From contig JBAYJM010000001.1 in NCBI GenBank assembly GCA_041665065.1, positions 50,861 through 114,860 on the forward strand: a stretch of DNA of 64,000 bases. The letters run 5' to 3'. The position numbers and the translations under genes were made by a program. The stretch is from JBAYJM01 sp041665065. GTDB lineage: Bacteria; Patescibacteriota; Patescibacteriia; 2-01-FULL-39-33. Shown piece by piece: positions 50,508-60,310 of this stretch (the stretch's first letter is position 1; the number at the start of each line of letters is the position of its first letter). The notes under the pieces are model-generated. The model saw nothing but the letters and a program-made list of their open reading frames with translations, was not told the origin of the DNA and searched no databases.

Positions 50508-51917
50508 ATGGTGCAGTCAATAAAAAAATGGGTGCTCAAAAGAAGCATTAATACAATTAGCAATCTCTCCAATAAAAATTTGGTCAGGTTGATAAATTTT
50601 GCTGAAAAATCGTTCATCCACGAGGATTCCATAAAAGCCATGGCTGAAGGCATGAAAAAATTGATCAATGATAATCATCCGACGGTACAGATGGCTCAGG
50701 GAATTCTCAAAAAATTATCAAAAAACTGTAGAGACAAGTTTGTTGAGAACTTTTTTATCAACGCCGGAATTATTGGCCATGAAAAGCAGAGGAAAATGGC
50801 TAAAAAATTGGGTTTTGGCTTGCCATTTTTATTTGTAATCAGCCCAAGCGCTAAATGCAATCTTGAATGCGTCGGTTGTTACGCCAGTGAATACAAAATG
50901 GAAGAAGGCTTACCATATGAAGAAGTTGACAGAGTATTAAAAGAAGCAAAAGAATTAGGAATATATTTTATTACCATATCCGGAGGAGAACCATTTATGT
51001 GGCCTCATTTATTTAGAATGCTTGAGGATCATAATGATATGTATTTTCAAATTTATACTAATGGCACTTTAATTACGAAAGAAGTCGTCAAAAAGCTAGC
51101 CAAGGTTGGAAATGCTCTTCCCGCAATATCAATTGAGGGATTTGAAGAAGAGACAGAAAAAAGACGTGGTCCAGGCATGTATCAAAAAGTCATGGATGCT
51201 ATGGATAATTTAAAAGAAGCCGGCGTTCCATTCGGTTTTTCCGCTACTCCTACTAGATTAAATTCAGAAATTTTAATGTCAGATAAATTCATTGATAAAA
51301 TGATTGAAAAAGGCGCAATGATTGGCTGGTACTTCCAATATGCACCTGTAGGCAGAAATCCTGACACAAGTTTGATGTCTACTCCAGAACAAAGGAACAA
51401 ATTAAGGCAGAGAGTGCTCGAATTTAGAGATACAAGGCCGATATTTATTGGTGATTTCTGGAATGATGGCCCATTTGTTGGTGGATGTATGGCTGGAGCC
51501 AGGCCTGGAGGCTATTTCCATATCAACTGCAATGGTGATGTTGAGCCTTGCGTCTTCTGCCAATTTTCAGTTGATAATATTAAAGGCAAAAAGCTTATTG
51601 ATGTAATCCAGTCTCCATTCTTTAAGGCAATTAGAGAAGCTCAACCTTATTGCGATAACAAAAACCTCTTAACTCCTTGCGCGGTCATTGATAACCCTCA
51701 GGCTCTTAGGGATGCTGTTGAAAAATACGGCGCAAAGCCTTCATATAATGCCAGCTATGAAACTGTAAGAAATCCAGAGATCTGCGCCTCTTTAGACCAG
51801 TATTCTAAGGAATACCACGAATTAACAGATCCTATTTGGGAGAAGGAATATGCAGGCAAGTGGAAACACTGGAAAGATAATAAGGATTATCAAGAAATTG
51901 AGGCAAAACAAAAATAG
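50508..51917 (+). CDS. Radical SAM protein with SPASM-like C terminus
   Basis: A 469-residue radical SAM enzyme. A helical N-terminal extension (~105 residues) precedes the cluster motif Cys117-x3-Cys121-x2-Cys124 (CNLECVGC), TISGGEPFMW and a C-terminal auxiliary-cluster region (CNGDVEPCVFCQFS, then YCDNKNLLTPC). The reaction is unknown. The conserved N-terminal extension and AT-rich composition mark it as a resident gene, unlike the GC-rich radical SAM enzyme at 17371, and no precursor-like peptide is adjacent. Confidence 0.88.
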   Translation: MVQSIKKWVLKRSINTISNLSNKNLVRLINFAEKSFIHEDSIKAMAEGMKKLINDNHPTVQMAQGILKKLSKNCRDKFVENFFINAGIIGHEKQRKMAKKLGFGLPFLFVISPSAKCNLECVGCYASEYKMEEGLPYEEVDRVLKEAKELGIYFITISGGEPFMWPHLFRMLEDHNDMYFQIYTNGTLITKEVVKKLAKVGNALPAISIEGFEEETEKRRGPGMYQKVMDAMDNLKEAGVPFGFSATPTRLNSEILMSDKFIDKMIEKGAMIGWYFQYAPVGRNPDTSLMSTPEQRNKLRQRVLEFRDTRPIFIGDFWNDGPFVGGCMAGARPGGYFHINCNGDVEPCVFCQFSVDNIKGKKLIDVIQSPFFKAIREAQPYCDNKNLLTPCAVIDNPQALRDAVEKYGAKPSYNASYETVRNPEICASLDQYSKEYHELTDPIWEKEYAGKWKHWKDNKDYQEIEAKQK

Positions 51918-52068
51918 GTTGATTATTTGTGGATAAGGTTTGTACAAACGGTGGATAATTTTTCCCAATAAAATATCAATTTTCTAATTCAAATAAGAAA
52001 ATTATCATCTAAAATTAAATAAAAGTTAATTAGATTTGACTTTTTAAATATTTTAGTTCAATCAAGTA

Positions 52069-52097
52069 TTGACTTATTTTTAGGTTCCTGTTAATAT
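52069..52097 (+). promoter_or_regulatory. Promoter of rpoBC
   Basis: TTGACT (52069-52074), 17 bases, TAATAT (52092-52097), giving a leader of about 160 bases. The gap 51918-52264 otherwise holds an AATTCCG/CGGAATT hairpin (52117-52144) and the attenuator-like region listed separately; no gene is seen in it. Confidence 0.75.
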
Positions 52098-52198
52098 TAA
52101 TCTATTCAATATTGTAATTCCGTTATTCGAATAAGGCGGAATTAAATAAAGCAAATTATAGTGGGTATCCAATTTAGAGCAAATTTAACTAATTAATA

Positions 52199-52264
52199 AA
52201 CTCATTTCCAATCCCGAAAATTCCAAAAAACTATCGGGAATGAGCAGAAATGGGGAGTTTTTTT
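52199..52264 (+). promoter_or_regulatory. Attenuator-like alternative hairpins covering the rpoB ribosome-binding site
   Basis: Two structures compete for CTCATT at 52201-52206. In one, CTCAT pairs with ATGAG (52240-52244) outside the TCCCGA/TCGGGA stem (52212-52217, 52234-52239), leaving the GGGGAG ribosome-binding site (52252-52257) free. In the other, AACTCATTTC (52199-52208) pairs with GAAAT...GAGTT (52247-52259) around the same inner stem, hides GGGGAG and runs into seven Ts, like a terminator. This could tune rpoBC expression by attenuation or by blocking translation. Read from sequence complementarity only. Confidence 0.5.
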
Positions 52265-55200
52265 ATGTCTCAACAAATAAAAAACAAAGAAAGAATTAGC
52301 TTTGCTAACTCAAAAAGGAAATCTCCGGAACTCCCTGATTTGATCGAGTTGCAAAAAAGATCATATCAGTGGTTTTGGGATATCGGACTTAAGGAATTGT
52401 TTGAAGAAATCTCTCCAATAACAGATTTTATCGGACGTGATTTGGAAATTTATTTTGGCGATTATTATTTGGATGAGGCAAAATTTGATGAAGTTGCCAG
52501 CAAAGAAAAGAATATCAGCTATGAAGCGCCGCTTAGGGTCAATGTAAAATTGATGAACAAGAAGAGCGACCAGAGCATGGAGCAAGAAATCTATCTTGGT
52601 GATTTTCCTTTAATGACTGAAAGAGGAACTTTTATTATAAATGGTATTGAGAGAGTAATAGTATCCCAGCTTATCAGATCTGCTGGTATATTTTTTTCCA
52701 GCCAAGAGGGGACAGACAGAAGATTATATGGAGCTAAAATAATTCCAAACCGAGGATCATGGTTGGAATTTGAAACAGACGGCAATAAAGTCATTTGGGT
52801 AAAAATAGATCGAAAAAGAAAAATTGCGGCTACTGGTTTATTGAGAGCTTTTGGTTTTTCAACTGATGAACAAATTTTAGAATTATTTAAAGATACCGAA
52901 GGAAATCCGGAATCTCCTTATATTGAAGCAACCATTAAAAAAGACGCCTCTAGAAATGAATCAGAGGGTCTTATTGAGGTTTACAAAAGAATCAGGCCGG
53001 GCGACTTAGCCACTCCGGACAATGCCAAGCAATTGATTGACAATATGTTTTTCAATTTTTCCAGATATGATTTTGGCGCTGTCGGAAGATACAAGATGAA
53101 CCAAAGATTTGGCCAGAGTCTTTCTATTAGTAAAGAAAACAGAGTTTTGCTTAGAGAAGACATTGTAAATATTTTAAAAGAAATTATTAGATTGAATAAT
53201 ACTCAGGAGCCTTCCGATGATATTGATCATTTGGGCAACAGAAGAATCAGAGCCGCAGGTGAATTAGTACAGAACAAATTTAGAATCGGATTGGCCAGAA
53301 TGGAAAGAATTATTAAAGACAGAATGAGCACTTTAGATGTTGCCAGTTTGACCCCTGGAAAACTTATCAATGCCAGACCGGTTATTTCCGTTGTTAAAGA
53401 ATTTTTCATGTCTTCGCAGCTATCTCAATTTATGGATCAGGTAAATCCTTTGGCAGAGCTGGAGCACAAGAGAAGACTATCTGCTATGGGTCCTGGCGGT
53501 CTATCAAGGGAAAGAGCTGGATTTGAAGTTCGTGATGTGCATCAGACTCACTATGGCAGAATTTGCCCTATTGCAACTCCTGAAGGACCAAACATCGGCC
53601 TTATCGGCCATTTATCAACTTATGCCAGAGTTAATGATTTTGGTTTTATTGAAACTCCATATTACAAAATTGAAAAAGATAAGAGTGGCAAGCCAAGAGT
53701 TAGCGGAGAAATCGTCTACTTGGACGCTTTTGAAGAAAGCAGATCAACAACCACTCCTTTTACGACAGGAATTGATGAAAATGGATATTTCTTAGAAGAA
53801 AAAATTCAGGCTAGAGTCAAGCTTAATCCTACAATCACCGGCATTGAACATGTTGATTATATGGATGTGGCTCCAAACCAAATTGTTTCAGTTGCCACAT
53901 CTCTTATTCCATTTTTAGAGCATGATGATGCTGTTCGTGCCCTTATGGGAACAAACATGCAAAGGCAAGCAGTATCAGTTATTAGGCCGCAGGCTCCTTT
54001 GGTTGGTACTGGCGTTGAAGCTAAGGCGGCTAGAGATTCCGGCCACGTCATATTGGCAAAGGAAAAAGGAAAAGTCATTGGCCTTAGCGGAGATAAGATT
54101 GAAATTCTAAATGTTAATAATAAAATTGATACATACAGATTAAACAAGTTTACCAGATCAAATGCTTCAACTTGTATAAATCAGAAGCCGATTATTAGAA
54201 AAGGACAAGAAGTTCAAAAGGGAGAAGTTTTGGCAGATGGTCCTTCCACAGATCATGGCGAGTTGGCTTTGGGCCAAAACATTCTTGTTGCTTTCATGCC
54301 TTGGCAAGGATATAACTATGAAGATGCTATTATTTTGTCAGAAAGATTAGTTCAAAAAGATAGATATTCTTCCATCCATATTGAAAACTATGTTTGTGAG
54401 GTTCGTGAGACAAAGCTTGGTCCTGAAGTCGTTACTTCAGACATCCCAAATGTCAGCGAAGAAAAATTAAAAGATTTGGATGAAGAAGGTGTTGTCAGAA
54501 TTGGTGCTAATGTTAAATCTGGTGATATTTTATGCGGTAAAATCACTCCCAAAGGAGAGACTGAATTATCAGCTGAAGAAAAATTACTGAGAGCAATCTT
54601 TGGCGAGAAAGCAAGAGATGTACGGGATTCATCATTATATTTGGAACATGGTTCATCGGGCAAGGTTATTGATATTAAAATTTTCTCAAGAGAAAATGGC
54701 GATAAGTTGCCTGCCGGAATGATCAAGATGATTCAGGTTACTGTTGCCTCGCTTAGAAAAATCCAGGTCGGTGATAAAATGGCCGGACGTCATGGAAACA
54801 AAGGTGTTATTTCAAGGGTTGTCCATGTTGAAGATATGCCTCATTTAGTCGATGGTACTCCGGTTGATATTATCTTGAGTCCTCTGGGTGTTGTGTCTCG
54901 TATGAACTTGGGACAAATTTTGGAAACTCACTTAGGATTAGCCGCTAAAGCCTTGGGTTATAATGTCGCTACCCCTGTTTTTGATGGTGTTCCGGAAACA
55001 ATCATTAGAAATGAATTGGAAAGAGCCGGATTTAGTCCGGATGGCAGAATTCAGTTATATGATGGCAGAACCGGAGAAGCTTTTGACCACAAGAGTACAG
55101 TTGGTTACATTTATATGCTTAAGCTAAATCATTTAGTTGAGGATAAGATCCACGCCAGATCAATCGGTCCATACTCGCTTATTACTCAACAACCACTTGG

Positions 55201-55513
55201 CGGTAAAGCTCAGTTTGGCGGACAAAGATTTGGTGAAATGGAAGTCTGGGCGCTTGAAGCCTATGGTGCCGCGCATACCTTGCAAGAGATTTTAACGATT
55301 AAGTCGGATGACGTCTTAGGTAGATCAAAAGCATACGAATCAATCATTAAGGGTGAACCAATAACAAATTTGTATATTCCGGAGAGCTTTAACGTTCTTG
55401 TCAGGGAGCTCAAAGGCTTAGCTCTTAACGTCGAATTACTCCAGGGAGATAGGGTTATTGGCGAAACTGCAGAAGAAAGACCGACACCGGACGCAGAAAA
55501 TAACGATAATTAA
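52265..55513 (+). CDS. rpoB: RNA polymerase beta subunit
   Basis: A 1082-residue beta subunit, close to the short end for the family. Recognisable regions include the fork and rifampicin region (SQLSQFMDQVNPLAELEHKRRLSAMG), GRICPIATPEGPNIGLI, the conserved GDKMAGRHGNKGVIS, and the C-terminal QQPLGGKAQFGGQRFGEMEVWALEAYGA. In the rifampicin region the residues HKRRLSAMGPGGLSRERAGFEVRDVH look canonical. The ATG at 52265 is chosen because GGGGAG lies 7 bases before it; an in-frame ATG at 52250 would have no such site. Cotranscribed with rpoC, 50 bases downstream. Confidence 0.98.
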   Translation: MSQQIKNKERISFANSKRKSPELPDLIELQKRSYQWFWDIGLKELFEEISPITDFIGRDLEIYFGDYYLDEAKFDEVASKEKNISYEAPLRVNVKLMNKKSDQSMEQEIYLGDFPLMTERGTFIINGIERVIVSQLIRSAGIFFSSQEGTDRRLYGAKIIPNRGSWLEFETDGNKVIWVKIDRKRKIAATGLLRAFGFSTDEQILELFKDTEGNPESPYIEATIKKDASRNESEGLIEVYKRIRPGDLATPDNAKQLIDNMFFNFSRYDFGAVGRYKMNQRFGQSLSISKENRVLLREDIVNILKEIIRLNNTQEPSDDIDHLGNRRIRAAGELVQNKFRIGLARMERIIKDRMSTLDVASLTPGKLINARPVISVVKEFFMSSQLSQFMDQVNPLAELEHKRRLSAMGPGGLSRERAGFEVRDVHQTHYGRICPIATPEGPNIGLIGHLSTYARVNDFGFIETPYYKIEKDKSGKPRVSGEIVYLDAFEESRSTTTPFTTGIDENGYFLEEKIQARVKLNPTITGIEHVDYMDVAPNQIVSVATSLIPFLEHDDAVRALMGTNMQRQAVSVIRPQAPLVGTGVEAKAARDSGHVILAKEKGKVIGLSGDKIEILNVNNKIDTYRLNKFTRSNASTCINQKPIIRKGQEVQKGEVLADGPSTDHGELALGQNILVAFMPWQGYNYEDAIILSERLVQKDRYSSIHIENYVCEVRETKLGPEVVTSDIPNVSEEKLKDLDEEGVVRIGANVKSGDILCGKITPKGETELSAEEKLLRAIFGEKARDVRDSSLYLEHGSSGKVIDIKIFSRENGDKLPAGMIKMIQVTVASLRKIQVGDKMAGRHGNKGVISRVVHVEDMPHLVDGTPVDIILSPLGVVSRMNLGQILETHLGLAAKALGYNVATPVFDGVPETIIRNELERAGFSPDGRIQLYDGRTGEAFDHKSTVGYIYMLKLNHLVEDKIHARSIGPYSLITQQPLGGKAQFGGQRFGEMEVWALEAYGAAHTLQEILTIKSDDVLGRSKAYESIIKGEPITNLYIPESFNVLVRELKGLALNVELLQGDRVIGETAEERPTPDAENNDN

Positions 55514-55563
55514 TTATATTGGGATTTTTACAGAAAACGTAAAATCTCATCTTAGATAAAAAT

Positions 55564-58500
55564 ATGCCGACCGAAAAAGATTTCAATTATTTTGATTCTA
55601 TAAGGCTAAGGTTAGCTTCGCCCGATGATATTCATGGCTGGTCCCATGGCGAAGTCACAAGGCCCGAGACAATTAATTATAGAACTCAGAAACCTGAGAA
55701 GGATGGTTTATTTTGCGAAAGAATTTTTGGTCCTATCAAGGATTGGGAATGTTACTGCGGTAAATACAAAAAAATCAGATACAAGGGCATTGTTTGTGAT
55801 AAGTGCGGAGTTGAAGTAACAAGATCAATCGTCAGACGTGAGCGAATGGGACATATTGATTTAGCTACTCCCGTTTCCCATATTTGGTTTTTGCGCGGCG
55901 TTCCGTCAAAGATTGGCTTAGCTTTGGATATTTCTGTTCAGTCGCTTGAAAAAGTTATTTATTTTGCCGATTTTATAATTACCAGCGTCAATGAAGATCT
56001 TAAGACTGAGGCTATGAATCAGATTAAATTGGAATATAAGCAATTTCGAAAGCAAATCGAATCTGATTTTGAGAAAAAAGAAGCGCAGGCTAAGGAGTCA
56101 GTTAAGGGCGAAGAATTAGAAAAAGCAATTGATGTTTTGGCAAGACAAAAAGAAGATAAGTTAAAAGAATTAGAGGCTACCATGCAGGTTGCAGAAAACG
56201 AACTTAAAGACATTAAGCCTTTAAAAATAATTTCTGAACACCATTTTCATGAACTATCAATGAAATATGGCCATATTTTTGAGGCCGGAATCGGTTCTGA
56301 AGCTGTTAGGGAACTTCTTGTCAGAATTAACATGGAAGAAACAGTCAAGGGCTTAACCGAACAGATCGAGGGTGCAACCGGAGCCAAAAAAGAAAAGTTA
56401 GTTAGAAGATTGAAGTTTTTTAATCAACTGATCAAAAATAGTATCAGGCCGGAGTGGATGATTTTAACAGTAATCCCGGTTATTCCTCCTGATTTAAGGC
56501 CAATGGTTCCTCTTGATGGCGGAAGATTTGCAACCTCTGATTTAAATGATCTATACAGAAGAGTAATCAATCGAAATAATAGATTGAAACAGCTTTTGGA
56601 TTTGAGCGCTCCGGAAGTTATTACCAGAAATGAAAAAAGAATGCTTCAGGAGGCAGTTGATGCTTTAATTGATAATAACGCCAGACATGGCAAAACGGTT
56701 GTGGCTTCAACAGGTCAAAAGAGAATGTTAAAGAGCATTGCTGATATTTTGAAAGGCAAGCAAGGACGTTTCAGACAGAATTTATTAGGTAAAAGAATTG
56801 ACTATTCAGGCAGAAGCGTAATCGTTGTCGGACCGAATTTGGATTTGGATCAATGCGGTTTGCCAAAAATTATGGCTCTGGAATTGTTTAAGCCGTTTAT
56901 TATTTCAAAATTAATACAAAGAGGCTTGGTTCATAATATTAGAAGCGCAAACAGATATATAGAGGCAGGACATGAAGAAGTCTGGGATATTTTGGAAGAA
57001 TGTGTGACTGGCGCCTACGTTATGTTAAATCGTGCTCCTACTTTGCATCGTTTGGGTATTCAAGCTTTCAAGCCAATACTTATCGAGGGCAGGGCCTTGC
57101 AAATTCATCCTTTGGTTTGCGCGGCTTTTAATGCTGACTTTGACGGTGATCAAATGGCCGTCCATATTCCATTGTCCGAGCAAGCAAGAGATGAGGCTAA
57201 AAATTTAATGTTATCAAGCAAGAACTTACTTAAGCCTGCCCATGGCCAGCCGGTTGTAACCCCTCAACAGGATATTATCTGGGGTTGTTATTATGTAACC
57301 ACATTACACGAAGACAAACCTGTTAAAGTTTATTCTTCCATTAACGAGGCTTTATTAGCTAATGAAAAAGGACTTATTACATTGCAGGATAAAATAAAAG
57401 TTAAATATGATCACGCCCAAGCAAAGGGTTCTGGGGCAATTATTGAAACTGGGCTAGGTAGGATTTTATTTAATGATGCCTTGCCAGTTAGCTTTAGATT
57501 TATAAATGAAAGAGTTGGCAAAAAATTACTCGGAAAAGTTCTTCAAGAAATTTTATATCAATTAGGAACCGAAGAAACAGTGGCTACGCTAGACAGAATC
57601 AAGAGACTCGGATTTAAATATTTGACATACTCAGCCCAATCGTTTGGCATGGACGATCTAAAGAGCGTTGAAGGAAGAGAAGAGTTAATTGCCGAAGGCA
57701 ATAAGCAATTAGATCTTATTGAACAGCAATACCAAATGGGCTTATTGACGGATGATGAACGTCATGAAAAAATCGTTGAACTATGGCTTGGCGTTAACAA
57801 TAAAATTTTAAACAAAGTTAAAGGATCATTGCTTGAAGGAAATCCAATTTTAGCTATGATTGACTCGCAAGCCAGAGGTTCTTGGGGTCAGTTAAGCCAG
57901 ATGATCGGTATGAAAGGACCCGTGGTTTCTCCTTCATATGATGTTATCGAATTGCCGGTAAAAGGTAACTTCAAAAAAGGTTTTGAAGTATTGGAATTCT
58001 TTATTTCAACTCATGGTGCTAGAAAAGGTTTGACTGATACAGCCCTTAGAACATCTTCAGCCGGTTATTTGACCAGAAGGCTTGTGGACGTAGCTCAAGA
58101 TATGGTTGTTCATAATGACGATTGCGGTGATGAAGAAGGAATTACAATTACCAGAGCCGAAAGTGAATTGATGGGCGAAAGCGTCGTAAATAGAATTTTG
58201 GGCAGATTTATGGCTCATGATATTGTTGATCCAAAAACCGGCAAGGTCATAGTTAAAAAGGGTGAACTGGTTACAGAAGAAATTGCAGAAAAATTAGCTA
58301 CAGTTGATATGGATAAAGTAAATATCAGATCCGTATTGACATGTAAAAATTTGAGAGGCACTTGTAAGAAATGTTACGGTTATGATTTGGCATTTAATAA
58401 ATTGGTCAACTTGGGTGTTGCTGTCGGAATTATTGCCGCGCAGTCTGTTGGTGAGCCTGGAACACAGTTGACTATGAGAACTTTCCATACTGGTGGTGTA

Positions 58501-59454
58501 GCGTCTGAAGGTGATATTACTCAAGGTTTGCCTCGTGTTGAAGAACTATTTGAAGCCAGAGCCCCAAAGGCCAAGGCCTTGATGGCAGATGTATCAGGTA
58601 AGGTCAAAGTTAAAGAAGGTCAAAGAGAAATTATTTCAGCAGACGGCAAGAGTACCATTAAAACTTCATCCAAAGACAAGATCATTCAGATCGCTTATAT
58701 GGACAAGGTGGAGAAGAAGATCTCGTTTAATGAAAGTTCCAAGAAAATTATTCTTCACGTTAAAGATGGAGACGAAGTCACCGCGGGACAATTATTATTT
58801 GAAAGTAAAGAATCCGGCGAGAAGTTTACTAGTCCGGTAGAAGGCAAGGTTAAAGTTGAAAAAGGAGCTGTGGTGGTGCTTGGAGATGAGTTGGCAGTCA
58901 AAGAATATATCATTCCATCAAACAAATCTGTTTTAATTAAGGATGGCGCTACTATTGAGGCCGGCGATCAGCTGACAGAAGGAAGCTTAGATTTACATCA
59001 GCTATATAAGTTAAAAGGCGAAGATTTTACAAAGAAGTATATTATGAGAGAAATCCAGCATATTTATTCTTCTCAGGGTCAAAAATTGAATGATAAGCAT
59101 TGCGAAGTAATTGTCAGGCAGATGTTCTCAAAGGTTTATATCAAGGACGCTGGAGATGGCGACATGATGCCAGGTGAAGTTATTGAATATGTTGACGTAA
59201 TAAACGCCAATAGGGAACTGGAAAAAGAGGGCAAGAAGCCGATTGAATTTGACCGATTATTGATGGGTATTACCAAGGTGTCATTATCTACAAGAAGCTG
59301 GTTGGCTGCTGCTTCCTTCCAGGAAACAGCCAAGGTCCTTATTAACGCGGCTATTACCGGCAAAACAGATGACCTTTCCGGCTTAAAAGAAAATATAATT
59401 ATTGGACGACTTATTCCGGCAGGAACCGGATTTAACGTAAATAAGGAAGAATAA
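55564..59454 (+). CDS. rpoC: RNA polymerase beta' subunit
   Basis: A 1296-residue beta' subunit. The N-terminal zinc ribbon is CYCGKYKKIRYKGIVCDKCG, the catalytic NADFDGDQM binds magnesium through Asp525, Asp527 and Asp529, and the second zinc site includes CKNLRGTCKKCYG. The trigger-loop/bridge-helix region shows MTVRTFHTGG-type TMRTFHTGGVASEGDITQGLPRVEELFEAR. Residues ~155-230 form a charged helical insert (QARQKEDKLKELEATMQ-like). Second gene of rpoBC, followed by a strong terminator. Confidence 0.98.
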   Translation: MPTEKDFNYFDSIRLRLASPDDIHGWSHGEVTRPETINYRTQKPEKDGLFCERIFGPIKDWECYCGKYKKIRYKGIVCDKCGVEVTRSIVRRERMGHIDLATPVSHIWFLRGVPSKIGLALDISVQSLEKVIYFADFIITSVNEDLKTEAMNQIKLEYKQFRKQIESDFEKKEAQAKESVKGEELEKAIDVLARQKEDKLKELEATMQVAENELKDIKPLKIISEHHFHELSMKYGHIFEAGIGSEAVRELLVRINMEETVKGLTEQIEGATGAKKEKLVRRLKFFNQLIKNSIRPEWMILTVIPVIPPDLRPMVPLDGGRFATSDLNDLYRRVINRNNRLKQLLDLSAPEVITRNEKRMLQEAVDALIDNNARHGKTVVASTGQKRMLKSIADILKGKQGRFRQNLLGKRIDYSGRSVIVVGPNLDLDQCGLPKIMALELFKPFIISKLIQRGLVHNIRSANRYIEAGHEEVWDILEECVTGAYVMLNRAPTLHRLGIQAFKPILIEGRALQIHPLVCAAFNADFDGDQMAVHIPLSEQARDEAKNLMLSSKNLLKPAHGQPVVTPQQDIIWGCYYVTTLHEDKPVKVYSSINEALLANEKGLITLQDKIKVKYDHAQAKGSGAIIETGLGRILFNDALPVSFRFINERVGKKLLGKVLQEILYQLGTEETVATLDRIKRLGFKYLTYSAQSFGMDDLKSVEGREELIAEGNKQLDLIEQQYQMGLLTDDERHEKIVELWLGVNNKILNKVKGSLLEGNPILAMIDSQARGSWGQLSQMIGMKGPVVSPSYDVIELPVKGNFKKGFEVLEFFISTHGARKGLTDTALRTSSAGYLTRRLVDVAQDMVVHNDDCGDEEGITITRAESELMGESVVNRILGRFMAHDIVDPKTGKVIVKKGELVTEEIAEKLATVDMDKVNIRSVLTCKNLRGTCKKCYGYDLAFNKLVNLGVAVGIIAAQSVGEPGTQLTMRTFHTGGVASEGDITQGLPRVEELFEARAPKAKALMADVSGKVKVKEGQREIISADGKSTIKTSSKDKIIQIAYMDKVEKKISFNESSKKIILHVKDGDEVTAGQLLFESKESGEKFTSPVEGKVKVEKGAVVVLGDELAVKEYIIPSNKSVLIKDGATIEAGDQLTEGSLDLHQLYKLKGEDFTKKYIMREIQHIYSSQGQKLNDKHCEVIVRQMFSKVYIKDAGDGDMMPGEVIEYVDVINANRELEKEGKKPIEFDRLLMGITKVSLSTRSWLAAASFQETAKVLINAAITGKTDDLSGLKENIIIGRLIPAGTGFNVNKEE

Positions 59455-59469
59455 AATTTTATTGATAAG

Positions 59470-59493
59470 CCCCGCCTAATCGGCGGGGTTTTT
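59470..59493 (+). terminator. Terminator of rpoBC
   Basis: CCCCGCC (59470-59476) pairs with GGCGGGG (59482-59488), followed by five Ts. Confidence 0.92.
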
Positions 59494-59532
59494 GTTATGC
59501 TTATTTTATGATGTTTAGGGTGAAAAAAATCT

Positions 59533-59561
59533 TTGAACAATACTTTGAATTATTGTATAAT
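59533..59561 (+). promoter_or_regulatory. Promoter of the exported-protein operon
   Basis: TTGAAC (59533-59538), 17 bases, TATAAT (59556-59561), about 40 bases before the first gene of the surface-protein cluster. Confidence 0.75.
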
Positions 59562-59605
59562 ATTGTTAAGAATTTATATTCTGATGCTTATTTTATATCC
59601 GTAAA

Positions 59606-60298
59606 ATGAAAAGATTTTTTTCACTATTTTTTATTTTAATTATCTTTGGGCTGGGTTTGTTTTTTACAAACTCCATCTTTGCCGCGATGACCTCCAATGA
59701 TGGATATCAAATTTGGGCTGACGTTATATCTGTTGGAGGTACGGACGATAGTATTTCGCCATCCGGCTTTTCATTGGGCGATTCAATAGGGGAATCGCTA
59801 ACCGGTATCTCCAATTCTTCCATGGCAATTTATGGCGGGTTTAGAGAAATGGAAATAGGTGTTATAAGCCTTGAAATCACGCCCGCATCCTTGGATCTTG
59901 GACAATTAAGCAAGGACTCGGCTAAATCAACCTCTGCGACCCTGAAGTTTTTTTCCAATTTGCCTGAAGGCAAGGTATATTATACCGGCACAACTTTGGC
60001 CATGGGAGGAAACAGAGTAAATGGAATTGGGCCTGTTGCGACCGCCTCCACTGTGGGAGCCGGCCAGTTCGGTTTTAATGCCATTTATCAGAGTGGTGAT
60101 TCCAATGGCCAGTCTCTTTCTCCATATAATAACCCAACTCTTTATGCATTTAATAGCGGCGATGATGTAGTAAAGGCTGTTAATGCAATGGGTACCACCA
60201 CATCATTTACTTTAAATTATATAGCCAATATCAGCGGACAAGAAACACAGGGTAATTATGCTACGGATATTGTCTTTACTGCTTTGGGAGGATTCTAA
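59606..60298 (+). CDS. Exported protein of unknown function, first gene of surface operon
   Basis: A 230-residue protein with a signal peptide (cleavage likely after IFAA, residue ~27). The mature part is rich in Ser, Gly, Thr and Asn, poor in charges, and appears all-beta. The stretch ISLEITPASLDLGQLSKDSAKSTSATLK looks like an Ig-like adhesin/WxL-type strand region. No cysteines. It is 12 bases from a DUF916-like gene, a pairing usual for surface complexes of the WxL type. Function not known. Confidence 0.7.
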   Translation: MKRFFSLFFILIIFGLGLFFTNSIFAAMTSNDGYQIWADVISVGGTDDSISPSGFSLGDSIGESLTGISNSSMAIYGGFREMEIGVISLEITPASLDLGQLSKDSAKSTSATLKFFSNLPEGKVYYTGTTLAMGGNRVNGIGPVATASTVGAGQFGFNAIYQSGDSNGQSLSPYNNPTLYAFNSGDDVVKAVNAMGTTTSFTLNYIANISGQETQGNYATDIVFTALGGF

Positions 60299-60310
60299 TC
60301 ATAAAAGTTC

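Noticed and set aside
50508..51917. Second radical SAM gene as part of another RiPP locus
   Set aside because: No short Cys-rich or repetitive frame lies near it, it has no PqqD-like domain, and composition is that of the background.
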